Source of the DNA: Mortierella alpina
Taxonomy: Eukaryota; Mortierellomycota; Mortierellomycetes; Mortierellales; Mortierellaceae
Direction of reading: 5' to 3'
Assembly: GCA_029449245.1 (NCBI GenBank)
Contig: JANATF010000001.1
Location: 4,216,001 to 4,280,000 of the forward strand
DNA length: 64,000 nucleotides
Translations under genes and position numbers: made by a program
Shown: piece by piece, positions 44,044 to 56,670 of the stretch
How positions within the stretch are numbered: position 1 is the first letter of the stretch
Layout: each line of letters begins with the position of its first letter
Notes under the pieces: generated by a model
What the model saw: only the letters and a program-made list of their open reading frames with translations
Database searches by the model: none
Told to the model about the DNA's origin: nothing

Positions 44044-45046
44044 GCTGTGTTGGTCGAGGAAGGGAGAGAGGGTGGAGAAAGGAAGAGGAGGAGGAGGAGA
44101 TGAATGAATGAATGAATGAATGTATGAATGAGAGAGTAAACAAGAGCTGATGGAATGGGAGAGAGATGGAAACAGAGGAAAGAGGACGGGCGAGAAAAGG
44201 GGAGTTGCAACGACAGGGTATGCTTGCGAGTACAGATAGGGAAGAGACAGGGAAGAGACAGGGAAGAGACAGGGAAGAGACAGGGAAGATAAAGGGAAGG
44301 GATGGGGAAGGGGGGTGAGAGAGAGAGAGCAAGGAGAGGAGGAGAAAAGGATGATGATGATGGAGAACAAAGAAGTAACAAATCAAGAAGACTCTTCCAT
44401 GTGTATGTGAGGACTACTGCTAGGGCGCACGCTGGGACTGGCAGGATTCACAAGGGCAATCAACAAGGACAGGCGAGCTCGGAAGGGGACTGAGGGGAAC
44501 GCAGAGGAGGAGCTGCAAGGAACAAGGACGACAAGAGGACGAGAATGAGGACGATGGGCGTACGGGCGAGAGAGAGAGAGAGAGATAAACAGCACGCAGC
44601 AAGAGGACAATACATAACGAAGAAAGAAAAAAAAAAAAAAAACGGAGTGCACACACAACAAACAAGACGACGGGACACCAACCAATCGACACCCACACGG
44701 ACAGTGGACACTAGCACCGCGAGACGGATGCCATGGGCACTGAAGACGAGCTGGTGAACACAGACACACAGACACTCAGACAGACACAAAGACACAAAGA
44801 CACACAGGTGCCTGTGTCTTTTCATTTCATATTCTCGCGCCGATGCAAAGGATGCAGACGTGTGGGCGTACGGGTTGATTACAGTCAGTCTAAGACTGCT
44901 TAGGTCTTTATTCGATTCTCAGGAACAAACAGGCACAGGAAGCACAAAGGACAGCAAGCCAGGATCAGCGATCGCCCTTCCACAGCTCATCACACTTTCG
45001 CCCCCTTCACTCTGCTTAGGGTGTTTATGTTGCCGACAGAACGTGT
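44044..45046. promoter_or_regulatory. STE7 promoter/leader and eIF3b 3' flank
   Basis: Tandem arrangement with both genes on the minus strand. The STE7 leader is rich in simple repeats, including an 11-mer array, a GAATGAAT run near 44104-44133 and a CAGACACA-rich run near 44757-44806. No gene is supported. Confidence 0.5.
44239..44291 (-). repeat. GGGAAGAGACA 11-mer tandem repeat
   Basis: Four perfect and one partial tandem unit, about 200 bases upstream of the STE7 ATG, giving a pyrimidine-only run on the transcribed side. Confidence 0.85.
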
Positions 45047-47587
45047 TTAGGCAACAATCTCCTCCTTCTCGTCAATCACCTCCTCAATCCACTCATCCAC
45101 CTCCTCGGCCTCCTCATCCTCAGCATTGGCAACCTGCACCTGCTGTCCAGCCCTGGCACGGGCCTGTGCCAGATCCGCCTCAACCATCTGGCGCCACTGA
45201 GCCCAGTCCTCCAGGAGCTGGCGACGACGCGTGCGCTCCGCAGACGACACCAGCGAGGACGACTCCATGTCCTGCTCCTCAAAGCGGGCACTGTACTCGC
45301 GCAAGTTCTTGCGGAGGTTCTTGATCTGCTCCTTGGACAGCAGCGTCTTGGGGCGGGGGCGCCACACCAGCTGCTTGAACTTCTCGAGCGTCTCCTTGTA
45401 CAGCATCTGGCCCTTAAAGTCCCAGATCTGGTATCCGTTCTCCATCGTGTGTCTCCACACGGACGCACTCGTAGCAACAAAGCGACCCGAGGGGTCCCAC
45501 TCAATGTCAGTCACACCATAGTGCTCACCAGACGCAAGAAGCTGCAAGTACGCAGACGGGTCCTTCTCGCCACGCGTAGGCACCTTGGCCGCTGCAGACT
45601 CCAAAGGCTCAAAGTCGAGATCGTAGAACTCGAGGTCCCAAACCGTCTGGGATCGGAGCGTAGCCAACACAACGTTGCGACCCTTGGGCGACCAAAAGAT
45701 GGTGTTGCACGACTTGCCAGCCAACGTCTTGATGACCTTGAATGACTGGAGCGTGTCCTTGCCCTTGCCCTTGTCCAAATAGTAGAAGCTGGCCGAGGTC
45801 TTGAGCGTGGTCGATCCAGGCGTCGCGGACGTAAAGTTGGGGTCGCTGGTCGTAATCACAGCGAAGCGCTCGCCCTTGGGCTCCCACGCAAACGCCAGAA
45901 TCGACTCCTTGACTTCCACCACCTCCACAGGAATGTCCTTCTCGCGGACACGGAAGATCTCGAGGTTCGAGTACGTGACCTTCTTGTTCTTGGTGTGGCG
46001 ATCCACCTTGACGCACAGGAAATCGCCCTGGTTCTGCCAGTGAAGCTTGCAGTCGTTGACGTTGAACAAGTTCTTGGTGCGGATAATGGTCTGCGCGGGA
46101 ATGTTGAGGAGCGTGACACGAGCAGGCTGGTTGTCGACCTCGGGCGTCCAGTACGCGAGCATGTCATCCTTGACCTTGCCGGCCTTGTCCGTGCCAGAGA
46201 TGGGTGCCCACTCAAAATCGACAATGCCCTCAATCTTGATACTCTTCTTGTTCAAAAGACCCATGCTGGGAGCCTCGTAAACCGAAATCTGCTGGCCAGG
46301 CGTGACACGGGCAAAGTAGCGCTCAGAGGGCGCCCACTTGAAGACGGGCCACGACACGGCCGAGCGACCGGTGGGGGCCTGGGTAGGCAGAGAGGGGAAT
46401 GTACGGAAGAGCGTGCCCGACTTGACGTCCCAAACAGCAATCTGGTTGTCCTGGTCCTTGGCCGTGAAGGGACCGTCGTAGCCCTCCTCGGGGACGACAA
46501 TGGGCTCGTTGCTCCAGGTGACGAGGTAACGCTCGTTGGGTGAAAAGTCGATCAGCTTGACGCCAGGGTGGACAAAACGAATAATCTTCTTCCAGGACTC
46601 GCCTCCCCAGAGAGCGACACCCTGGGCGTGGAAGGTGGTGAGGTAAGATCCAAGAGGCGACCACTGGACATAGGTCTCGGTCCAGTGGGGCTTGTTGTGG
46701 GCGACATGGGGCGCTTCCTTTTGCATGTTCCAGAGCACCTGGACCTCGTTGTGGCGGTACACAACCATCTGGTCGCGACCCATCTCGTCAGCCAACCATG
46801 AGCGAAGATGCTCCTGTAGGTTATCATAGAGGAGAGGTAGAATAGGTCAGCATTCGTCCTCTCTCTCTCCCACATATCACACGATCGTAAAAACGCGTTG
46901 CTCACCTTCTCGACAAACTCCTCCACTGGGGGGGCCCTGAACTCTTCCTCGACAGAAGAGTACTTTTCAACATCCGTAAAGCGGTTGACAGCCAGGGTGT
47001 GGGACTTGTCCATTTTGAAGCCGTCAATCAGCTTGACGGCAAGAGTGGCCTGCTCACCATTCTCAAACTCGATGAACATGAATCTGGGACGAGGTAAATG
47101 CGAAGGCGCGAAAGAGAGTCAACAGCGAGGCAGTGATGCATATGAGAGAACAAAGATACAGCGAAAGGGTGAGTGATGAGGCCAAAGATGACAACGCGGT
47201 CCATATCAGTCTCAAGTCTCCAAGGAGCTGATGAGGCACAGCAGGCCGAGATCTGAAGACTGCAGTCCTGCAAACTGAGATCTGAAGACTGAAGACTCAG
47301 GTACGACTGGGTGGATCCGCTTACCCTTTGCTCATGAGCTTTCCCTTCTCGTTGACAGCCTTGGGCATGACAAAGTGGTTCTCTCTGATCTCGCCCACGT
47401 TCTTGAAGATCTTTCGCAGGAACTGGATCAGCTTCTCCTCCTTGGTCTCGTCGACGAGGGGGATGTTATCGACGACGACGATGTTGTCGAAGCCCTCCTC
47501 GAAGGAGAGCTGGTATCTCTCCTCAATGTCGGAAAAGTCGATGTCCTCCTCGTGCTCGGGGAGGTTGTTAAGGTCGAAGCGAGCCAT
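45047..47587 (-). CDS. PRT1: Translation initiation factor eIF3 subunit b
   Basis: Scaffold subunit of eIF3, which brings mRNA and initiator tRNA to the 40S ribosome. Exons 47325-47587, 46906-47083 and 45047-46813 join in phase to 735 residues (yeast Prt1 763). An acidic N-terminus (EHEEDIDFSDIEERY) leads into an RRM at about 35-120 (NIVVVDNIPLVD, then GFMFIEFENGEQA across an intron). The nine-bladed WD-type propeller follows: WSPLGSYLTTFHAQGVALW, FSPNERYLVTWSNEP, WDVKSGTLFRTFP, FKWAPSERYFARVTPG and WDPSGRFVATSASVWR. The C-terminus is helical and acidic (LEKFKQLVWRPRP, RRRQLLEDWAQWRQMVEADL), the part that binds eIF3i and eIF3g. Strong codon bias suggests high expression. It shares a 391-base divergent promoter with BZZ1. 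Confidence 0.97.
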
Positions 47588-47978
47588 CTTTGTGGGTGGC
47601 GATGCTGTGCGGCGAAAGGGAGTGATGGGATGGGATGGAGAGTGTCGAGTGAAGAGGATGGGATCCACAGGTGTTTTGATAAATTCGGTTTTGAAACTGT
47701 CCTCGACACGTCACCGTAAACATGTCGAACGCACTCAGAGCTGGATTATGCGCGTGAGCATGACTTGGCCCCCACTTCTGTGCTGTTGCAGTACTCCACC
47801 GCTCTTCTTCTTCATTCGACCCTGTGCAAACACATCCTCTCGGCCATTTGCGACCAGCACGCTTAGTAGCAGCAACAGCAGGAAGCACAAACACACTGAA
47901 AACACTGAAAACACTGAAAACACCGCACAACTGCCCCACGCACACCTGCAGTCTGCTATACCACTTCTCTTCCAACCC
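47588..47978. promoter_or_regulatory. Divergent promoter of eIF3b and BZZ1
   Basis: 391 bases between two start codons facing away. A 9-mer (ACACTGAAA) is tandemly repeated three times at about 47892-47920 on the BZZ1 side. No TATA box was seen. Confidence 0.55.
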
Positions 47979-50900
47979 ATGGACAGCACAGGCCAGCAGC
48001 AGCCACTCTTGTTCGGTGCCGAACTCAAGGCATGTACCCACTGCTTGTCCATACGCTGTCATTGCGAGAACATGTCCATTGTTAGCGTGGCAACGCTGTC
48101 AGTCGCTTATGAACATGTTGACCATTGCAAGGCGCCTTGACTGGAATGGACACAAGTTGACTGACTGAGTATCTATTTTCGGGTGCACGGTCGTCGGTGC
48201 TCACAGGATCAGATACCGACCATCAACCAACACCTGGTCAGCGGCATCGCCTTCTTGAACGAGTTTAGAGACTTTTGCAAGGAAAGGGCCAATATCGAAC
48301 GCGACTACGCACACAGGATCGAAACCCTGGTGCGCAAGTACCAGCACAAGAAGGAGAAAAAGACAAGCCAGAACGGCGTCCCTGCATCGCCCATCGAGCC
48401 CGATTTCGAGTCTGGCTTTGCCGATGAGACGTAAGTGCTATCCCCCCCCCCTTGCTTGTCCAGCTCCGTCATGGCCGCCTTGATGACCATGTTTTAATCT
48501 CGCATAAACATCACTCACTGACCTTGCGCTTTTACTGTTTCTGGAATCGGAATCAATGACACACTGCAGAACGAGCTCCAAGGCTTGGACGTCCATCCTC
48601 AACGACACCGAAGCCCTGTCCAGAGACCGCCAGATCTACTCTGAAGCCTTGATATCGAGGGTCTATGATCCACTCAAAGTGCTTGCTACAAAGAAGGACG
48701 ATGCGCGAAAGAGGGTAGGCACCGTTCTTGTGATCACCCCATGCATGCCCGCTTTTCTAAGTAAAGCTGACAATCCGCCTTTTGTGTTGTTCTTGACCTC
48801 TAGCACATTCAATTCGCCCAGAAGCTGCTCGGTGAACGCGACAAGTCGTCTCAAGAGCGAGACAAGGCTAAATCCCGGTATGACACTAGCTGTGAGGAAG
48901 TTGAAAACTCCAAGCAAAAGCAGGAGCGAGCCTACGACGAGAAGAACCAGGAAAGGCTAAAGAGATCTTACTACCAAGATATTTTGGACATGAACAACAA
49001 CAAGGTTAGGATTGTTATGTGTGTGTTGGAACGACCGCTCCTCTTTTACATTTTCAGAGCACTAATGGATTTTCGCGACGATCTTATAGAATTCATACGT
49101 ACTGGCCTTACAGGTCCTCAATACCCACCGCAGAAAGTACTATGAACAAGATCTTCCCGAGTTATCAAATGTAACGAGCCTCACCGGATCTGCCGTCAAC
49201 AAGCAAAAACGTGTAACCACGTCCAGGAGGCTGAAAGTTCCACTAACATGCAAATGCATCTCCTTTGCCGTTATATCTATTCCGTTAGAACATGCAAGCA
49301 TTGGATGAGAGCCGTATCGAGGGTCTCAAAGAGGTCTGGGAAGGTTATATCGGCATGGAGACAAAACTGGTGGCGGATGCACAAGTTCACCTGGACTCTA
49401 TGCTACACGCCGTTCGAGCCATCGACGCCTCCATTGATTCTGCAGTTTTTGTCCGCACTCATAAGACGCCGTGGACAGCGCCTGCAGATCAACCGTTCGA
49501 GTCCTCGTCCACGTTCAACGACACTGTAGGTTATGTTTTTTGCTGGCGCAATGGCTGTTTATATTGAAAGAGGCTGTTTCTGACAAAATGCATCATGGAC
49601 GGCCTCTAGGAGGAGCTGGTGGTTGATGATAACGCCCGCGTGTTTTTGAGCAACAAGCTCATGAAGCTGAGACGAAAGCAAGCACAGACCACTGTGGACA
49701 TCAACACTCGCGTCAAGGATCTGGAGGGACTGTCAAACCTTAAAGAAGCATACCGAGGAAATGGAAGCCTGGGCGATCCTGAGGAGGTTCAAGAGAACAT
49801 CCTGGAGACCTCTCGGTCCATTACGCTCCTGCAAACCATGAGTGCACTCTACGAGACAGAGATCAACACCATTGTGCAGACCATGGGAGGTACGTGGGAA
49901 GGAGTATTGCATTGGCTGTCATTTCACACATATGCGATGCAGATGCTGATCATATTGCCGTAACTCACTTTTTTTTTGGGATTCTATTAGAGACGGGTGT
50001 GCAGAATCAGCCGCACGATTTCAAGGCGGCCTCCTTCACAATTCCCACGTCATGCGATTACTGCCAGTCGACCATCTGGGGCATCGCCAAACAAGGTTTC
50101 ACCTGCCGGGACTGTGGGTATAACTGCCACTCAAAGTGCGAAATGAAGGTGCCGCCAAACTGCAGCAATGTCAAAGGCGGCGCCAAAGCGCAGCGCAATT
50201 CGATCACCATCCCGTCCTCGACGTTCAGCACCATGTCCAGCTTGCCAGCTGAACTTGCGCCACCTGCGACACCGATCTCTGAGCTATCCCACCGCACCTC
50301 GACGTCCTTCCGGGAGTCTGGATCCAGTGCGTCCGTCAATCAAGTTCAAGCGCATGTCATCTATGATTACGAAGCTACCAGTCCTGGCGAGCTTACTGTT
50401 ACAACAGGCGATGTAGTGACGGTGGTGGAGGGCGACGGTAAGCGTTTTGTTTGCTTTGTGGGAGGGTGATTGCTTGAGTGCCGATCTAAACGCAAAAAAC
50501 TGACGAGATTGAATATTACTCAATAGATGGTTCGGGATGGGTGACTTGCCAGAAACCCGGATCAGTCTCGGGTTTGGTACCGGCCGCATACATTGAGATT
50601 GAGCAATTTTACGAGGCGGCTAGCGAGGCCGCACCACAGCAGCAAGGTACGTACATATATCTATCTCTCTCTTGCTTGCTCGATCGCTCCAACCTCGCAC
50701 CGAAATGTTACACATGGGCGAAGACTAGCTTACACATTCCCTTGTCGCCCTTGATAGTGCGAGTGTTGTACGACTATGACGCGCAGTCTGATCTGGAGCT
50801 GACCATCAAGCAAGGCGACGTTCTTGTTCTGACGAGCACGGACTGTTCTGAAGGGTGGTGGGAAGGTAAGCCGCCTGGATGGGTTCTTGTAGAGGGTCCC

Positions 50901-51013
50901 TTAGATGGTGTTGCTGTAGTCCTCGTGTACTGAAGCCTCTTATCTCCCCCCTGATAGGAACCTTGAGAGGCGTAACCGCCCAGTTCCCTGCCAGCTATGT
51001 AGAGTTGATTTGA
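47979..51013 (+). CDS. BZZ1: Bzz1-type F-BAR / C1 / double-SH3 actin regulator
   Basis: Bzz1 bends membrane and recruits Las17/WASP for actin assembly at endocytic sites. Eleven exons (47979-48029, 48207-48430, 48570-48714, 48804-49004, 49090-49170, 49289-49525, 49610-49889, 49991-50437, 50527-50646, 50758-50865, 50958-51013) join in phase to 649 residues (yeast 633). The F-BAR part spans about 1-300 (FLNEFRDFCKERANIERDYA, RRKYYEQDLPEL). A C1 zinc domain at about 413-463 has its Cys/His pattern (TSCDYCQ, CRDCGYNCHSKC). SH3-1 lies at about 524-578 (IYDYEATSPGELTV) and SH3-2 at about 595-649 (VLYDYDAQSDLELTI, EGWWEG, FPASYVEL). Intron 1 uses a GC donor (AAG|GCATGT): it is the only in-frame join that places FGAELK before DQIPTI, the conserved F-BAR start. 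Confidence 0.95.
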
Positions 51014-52536
51014 GCGATCGATCAGGCAAGAGTCAAAAAAAAGAATCATGTGACTCCAATCTCCTTTTTTCTGTCCTCATCCACAATTCAATCTCAAGCG
51101 TCCACTTTCGCTCCTCTTCTCATTCCCAACTTGCCATTACACCGCCACCATCTCCTACTCCCACTCTCCTACTCTCTTACCCTTCCTCTCCCTCTCTCAC
51201 GCACACGCATACCTGCTACAATACATACCCACGCACATACCGTCTCTGCTCCATTCACTCATATCCGCCACCATCCGCAGCTGGCTGCGTCCACGCTTCA
51301 AACCCTTCCCCCTCTCGTTCTCTTGTCGCATATACAGCTGCCTCTGCTTCTACGCTCCCTTCCCTTTGGTCCAGAGTGCTCTCTGTTCCATCCAACAGCA
51401 GCCTGCTTGAAACCTGCAGATCAATGTAAGGAAAAAAAAAGCTTCATGAGAAGGAGAAGGAGGAGAAAGAGGGAAAAAGGAGGAATTGTTTTTTTTTTTC
51501 TTTTTTTCTTTTTTTCTTTTTCTGTGCCCATCATGTTTATTATAAGCTCGGATTTGTGTAGAGTCAATTGACTGAGCTGTAAATAGTCAGCAAGCTGCTC
51601 ATTTGTCATCCGTCCTTTGTTCTTGGTGTTGATTCATATGTGCGTGTGTACAAGTATGTGTCTGATGGGCAGTGAGGGGAGTGGTGACCCATCCATCCTG
51701 GTAGGCCATAGAATATTTTCATATTCTTTTGTCGTGTTGTAGGGTGTTCCCCAGCCAGTCAGCCAATGGACGATGTTGATCGTGATATGATGTGTCGGAC
51801 AAAGTCAAGTCAAACCGGAGACAGCCAGCCATACCTCACACTCTGCAGCAGCAGCAACATACCATGGGATCTACTCTCTCTCGCCTATTGTCCTGTTCCC
51901 ATTGCAGCCCACTGCAGCACAGCTGCAGGCGGTTACTGTCTTGGAGCAGGAGCAATAGCAGAGGATGGGCAGAAAGAGCCTTCGTCCCGACTCCCTGGTG
52001 AGGCGAAGGTCACCCTGTTGTTGATCACTGTGTGAGTGGTGCTGATGCAACGATGTGTCTCCTTTTCTTCTGTTCGTCGTCGTCTTCTTCTTCTTTGGCT
52101 GTCCCTTTCCGCCTCCACTCCCACCCCCGTCTCCCTGCTCACCCTTCCAGTCGTTGTTTTTCGCCTCTTTGCTGGATATTTGTTCTCCTGAGCAGAAGCA
52201 GGCTTCCGTCTTTGGCTGCATCCAGTGGGGGGGACGAGGTGTCTCTCTCTTGTCTCTCTTGTCTTTGTTGTCTGCTGTCCTTTGCCTCTCTTGTCCTCCT
52301 CCTCCTCCTCTCTGGCATGGATGCATGGCTCCACAAACATCCTCATTCACTTAGCCCCACCTTCATCCCACCCCTTCATCCCCCTCGCCTCCTTCCAAGT
52401 CACTGGAGCAATATCATTCTCATTCATTTGCACCCTTTTTTTCCACTTTTCTCTTTGTTCTTTTATTTGGATGGTCATCCCCTGACCCTTCTGACTTTTC
52501 TTCTCTTCTGCTCCTTTCTCCATCCAGAGCACTGCG
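51014..52536. other. Intergenic and probable long leader of CDC4
   Basis: About 1.5 kb. The BZZ1 3' flank is pyrimidine-rich, with a T/C-run near 51489-51523. From about 52040 to 52530 the sequence is strongly CT-rich, and an AG acceptor-like site (CATCCAG, near 52527) lies just before the CDC4 ATG, so a 5' untranslated intron is possible. No protein gene is supported. Confidence 0.45.
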
Positions 52537-55500
52537 ATGAACCCGACTCGTCCTCAGAGAACACACATGGTCCAGTCTCCTCCGACTCCCCCCAGCCTGC
52601 CACATTCCTCATCGGCCGCAGGGTCTACCTCATCCCGAACCTCACGCTCCGGGCTTCATCGCCCAGCTCAGCACTCTTCACACCATACGGACACCGATAT
52701 GTTCGGGGACAAGACTACAGAAGAGCCGCATGAGCAGGATCCACAATCAGCGAATGCCTCCTCTGCACGCCGCTCCTCGTCTGCCTCTGGTTCTGGCTCT
52801 GCCTCCTCATCCAAGCACCTTCGACAGCCCATCTCGACCACGTTTTCGCTTGCACCCATGACGACCACCACCGTCGTCACAACTACCACTACCACATCCA
52901 CGGAATACCCACCCCTCTACTTCAAGCCCCCACCAATACCCACCCATCTCGACCCAAAGATTTTCCCTCTTGCAGACACCCCCACACCGCCAGCGCTGAA
53001 AAAGTTTTGCTTTGACTTGAATGGGCAGCCGACCTTCTTCAGAGAAAACCAGGAGAACGAGCGAACCATGGGACAGGTTCGTCAGACCTTTTTTTTCTTA
53101 TTTGCTTTTGCGCCCCTCGCTGTGTCACCCCCTTTATGCCATCGGAGCAATCGAAAGAAAAAGCTCGTCTAACAGCACTCTCCTTTGTTCATATCCGTTT
53201 GCCCATCCATCACTTAGCTCGAGGACGCCCTCTTCAACCTCAGTGCTTCTGCTCACCAACGCGCTTTGAGATCGGCATCCGAACATGCCTCCCAGCAGCG
53301 TTTGCATCCGACCCACAGCCACAAGGCGAGTCATAAGGAACAGGACTCTTTCTCGCTTACCCAACAGGTGGTCCGTGGAAAGGGTCAGGATCAATCCACC
53401 ATGACCACAATAACACGCAGGTCTGTTGAACACCCCCAGCACAACCTAGGATCGCACCCCGCATGGCGCGGCTGCCGTGCCAAGAAGCGTCCTGCCTCAC
53501 CGATCACGCCAGGGGGTCCTGTTGAGGTGTCGATGCCTCAACCTCAATCGTCCGCTGCTCTTCCACAGACTACCGCTACCAATCCCTCCACCCTGCCCCA
53601 TGCTGAGCGGCCCGAATCCTCATTTCTCGGTCGGTCCTCCCCACCTCACAAAAAATCCAAACGACCTTGGACAAATTCGCCTCTTCAGACTGAACCAGCA
53701 GAAGGTAGCACGAACACCTCAGGCAGGAAAATGGCCTCCTCAGCCTCTGCGCCGACCTTTGCAGAGTTTGCTACGCCAGCACTGCCAACGCGCTCCCGAG
53801 CTGCGGATCGCGCTCTTGAGCATGGTGTCCACCCATCTCAAATGGCGGGATTTATCGACCCATCCAGCTTGCCTTCACCGTCGCTCTCCCCCACCGCAGC
53901 CACTCAAGGCTCGGCTGCCGCACCGAATCCGATGTCTGCCTTGAATGGCCAGGCTGTCCGCCGTCGTTTCAAGACCGCACCCACTGGTTTCCAACGTGGC
54001 ACGGATGGCGCTTCACAAAGCACAGCAGAGGTTGAGAGGACGGCTGACGAGCAGGAAGAGGAAGGGGAGGAGGAAGAAGAGGAAGAAGTAGAGTTTATGA
54101 GTGATGCTGACAATGAGTACGACGTACAGGAGGAGGAGATGGATGTTGAACAATCACTTCAGCAGGTCGGTATCAGCCACACGCCGACACTGCTAGACCT
54201 TCCAACATTGATTGCAACCTTTGACGCCCTGCCGTCCAGTTTGCAGTCATATATGCTGTTCCATCTACTGCGAAGAAGCCCAGCCCCGACGCTTCAATTT
54301 GTGAGCTCAGTTATTTTGGCCACAATGAAGCAGGACTTTTTGGCGCTGCTACCTGTAGAGCTGAGCCGCAACATTCTGCGCTTCTTGGATGGACGCAGTT
54401 TGTGCAAGGCCGCGCAGGTCAGCAAGCAGTGGCGGGTGGTTGTGGACTCTGATGCTCATATCTGGATGCATCAGTTTCACAAGGAAGGGTTTGTTCTCGA
54501 TGAGCGTGAGGAGGAAGAGGCTCTGACGCAGAGACTGGGCATTGATGGACACTATGGAGTTCGACCTAGTTATCAGGAAAGAAAAGCCCTTGCTAGAAAG
54601 AGAGTGAACAAGGGCAAGGGTCGTGTCAGCCATGCAGTTGTTCGTCCCGCCGAGCTCCCCGAATCGCCTCTCTACCCCAACGACGTGACCATGCTAGGTG
54701 AAGATGACGAGGAAACCCCGATGGAATCGAGTGCGATGCACCAAGCAACTGCCAATAAGGGCCAGGAGTGGGATAGCGACACCGCCGAGGAAGATGGAGA
54801 AGGAAAGGGGGAGACATTCATGACGCCGGACGCAGCACCACCCTCGCCAACGACTAGCCACACAGGCAGGTTCAATGATGTGGACTCTGAGGACGAGACC
54901 ATGGAACACATCCCAGCAGAGGAACCGTTTGGGCCAATGCAGCCTTCGACAAACCATCCCTTCAAAGCGCTATTCCGTCGTCATTGGATCATTCGTCAGA
55001 ACTGGTCTAAGGGTAGGGCAAAGTACATCCAGTTCTCGGGCCACAGTGACCGCGTGGTGACCTGCCTCCAGTTCGACTCTGAAAAGATTATATCTGGATA
55101 CGATGATCAGTCGATCCACGTGTACGACACTGTCACAGGAAACCGCCTTAAGAAGCTGGATGGCCACGAGGGTGGTGTTTGGGCACTACAATACCGTGGC
55201 AACACACTTGTCTCTGGCGCGACAGACAGGACTGTGCGCGTGTGGGACATTGAAAAGGGTATCTGCACCCATACCTTCCGCGGACATACCTCAACTGTGC
55301 GTTGTCTGCAGATTGTCATGCCCGTCAACGTGAACAAGGATCCGCATGGGCCTCCCAAGTACGAGCCAGAGTTCCCGGTGATTGTGACAGGGTCCAGAGA
55401 TTCGACGCTGTTGGTTTGGCGACTACCCGATCCTGAGCTGAATGGGCACATCTCGCCGACGGATAGCTCGTGGTTGCTGCACACGCTGGTAGGCCACACG

Positions 55501-56250
55501 CAGTCAGTGCGTGCACTCGCAGCGGAAGGAAGCACGCTGGTATCTGGATCGTACGATTGTTCAGTCCGTGTATGGAATATCTGTACAGGAGCACTTGTGC
55601 ACCGCCTGCACGGCCATACCCAGAAGGTGTACTCTGTCGTTTTGGACACGGAGCGCAATCAGTGTATGAGTGGTAGCATGGATGCCTTTGTCCGCATTTG
55701 GTCTCTCGAGGATGGATCCTGTCTGCATGTTCTTGAGGGTAGGTTGCCATTTCAAGACATTATGTATTATATTTTTTCTCTTTGTTTCCCGATGACCATG
55801 ATTGCTAATAATTCTCTCTCTTGAATAGGCCACGGATCGCTTGTGGGGTTGCTGGGGTTGAATGCCAACCATCTTGTCTCTGCTGCGGCCGACTGCACGG
55901 TGAGGATCTGGGATCCAGCTCGTGGTGTCTGTCTGCGCATTCTGGCGGCTCATGCTGCGGCCATCACTTGTTTCCAGCATGACGGGAACAAGGTGATTTC
56001 GGGTTCAGACGGCAACCTGAAGATGTGGGATTTTAAGACGGGCAAGTTTATCCGCAATCTGCTGACGGGGCTTGGAAGCGTCTGGCAAGTCAAATTTGAT
56101 GAGCGCCGATGCGTAGCTGCAGTTCAGAGGGCTGGTGCCAATGGTGCCAATGGTGCTACCTACTTTGAGGTATGTTTATGCGCCTTTGTTTGCCGCCAAG
56201 ATATGCTTGACTAGCTGGCTGGTGTTTCCATATGAGACCACAATGACTGA

Positions 56251-56281
<31 letters not shown>

Positions 56282-56488
56282 CCCTCTCAGGTTCTTGACT
56301 ATGGTATCTACGGGATCGAGGAGCCGCTGGAGAATGCGCCCCCACTGCCAGCTGATGAGGTTGCGGACGCAACGCGTGCACCCGCTGCAGGCGGCGCTGC
56401 AGCAATAGCTCCTGCGGGCAATGCTGCCGGCGGTCCTGGAGCCGTAGCTGCAGCTGCCAATGCCGTTGTAGGCCCTGCAGCCGTTTAA
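52537..56488 (+). CDS. CDC4: SCF F-box/WD40 substrate receptor, Cdc4/Fbw7/Pop1 type
   Basis: Brings phosphorylated cell-cycle substrates to the SCF ubiquitin ligase. Exons 52537-53076, 53218-55738, 55829-56169 and 56291-56488 join in phase to 1199 residues. The N-terminal ~550 residues are Ser/Pro/Thr-rich and disordered. An F-box lies at about 556-600 (LLPVELSRNILRFLDGRSL, then AQVSKQWRVVVDSD). After an acidic insert, the Cdc4-type spacer (RRHWIIRQNWSKGRAKY) leads into WD repeats from about 786: GHSDRVVTCLQFD, GHEGGVWALQYRGNTLVSG, GHTSTVRCLQ, GHTQSVRALAAEGSTLVSG, GHTQKVYSVVLD, GHGSLVGLLGLNANHLVS and AHAAAITCFQHDGNKVISG. A final strand makes eight blades, as in Fbw7. An alanine-rich tail follows. 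The protein is longer than most relatives because of its N-terminus. Confidence 0.95.
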
Positions 56489-56670
56489 AGCCTCACCCGG
56501 AAGGGATCATACATCCCCATTGCGTCCTCTAGCAGCCACCATTGTTGAACTCTTTGTCTTTGCTACCCTTTTGCACTCGTCCAATCCAACTGTACTTTAC
56601 TTTAATGAATTTCATTGTCCAAAATTACGAGGTTTATTGTGCGTTGTGCTGGTTGGGAATTGGAGACAAC
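56489..56670. terminator. Convergent 3' region of CDC4 and the phosphoesterase gene
   Basis: 182 bases between two stop codons facing each other. No clear AATAAA signal for either strand and no gene. Confidence 0.5.
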
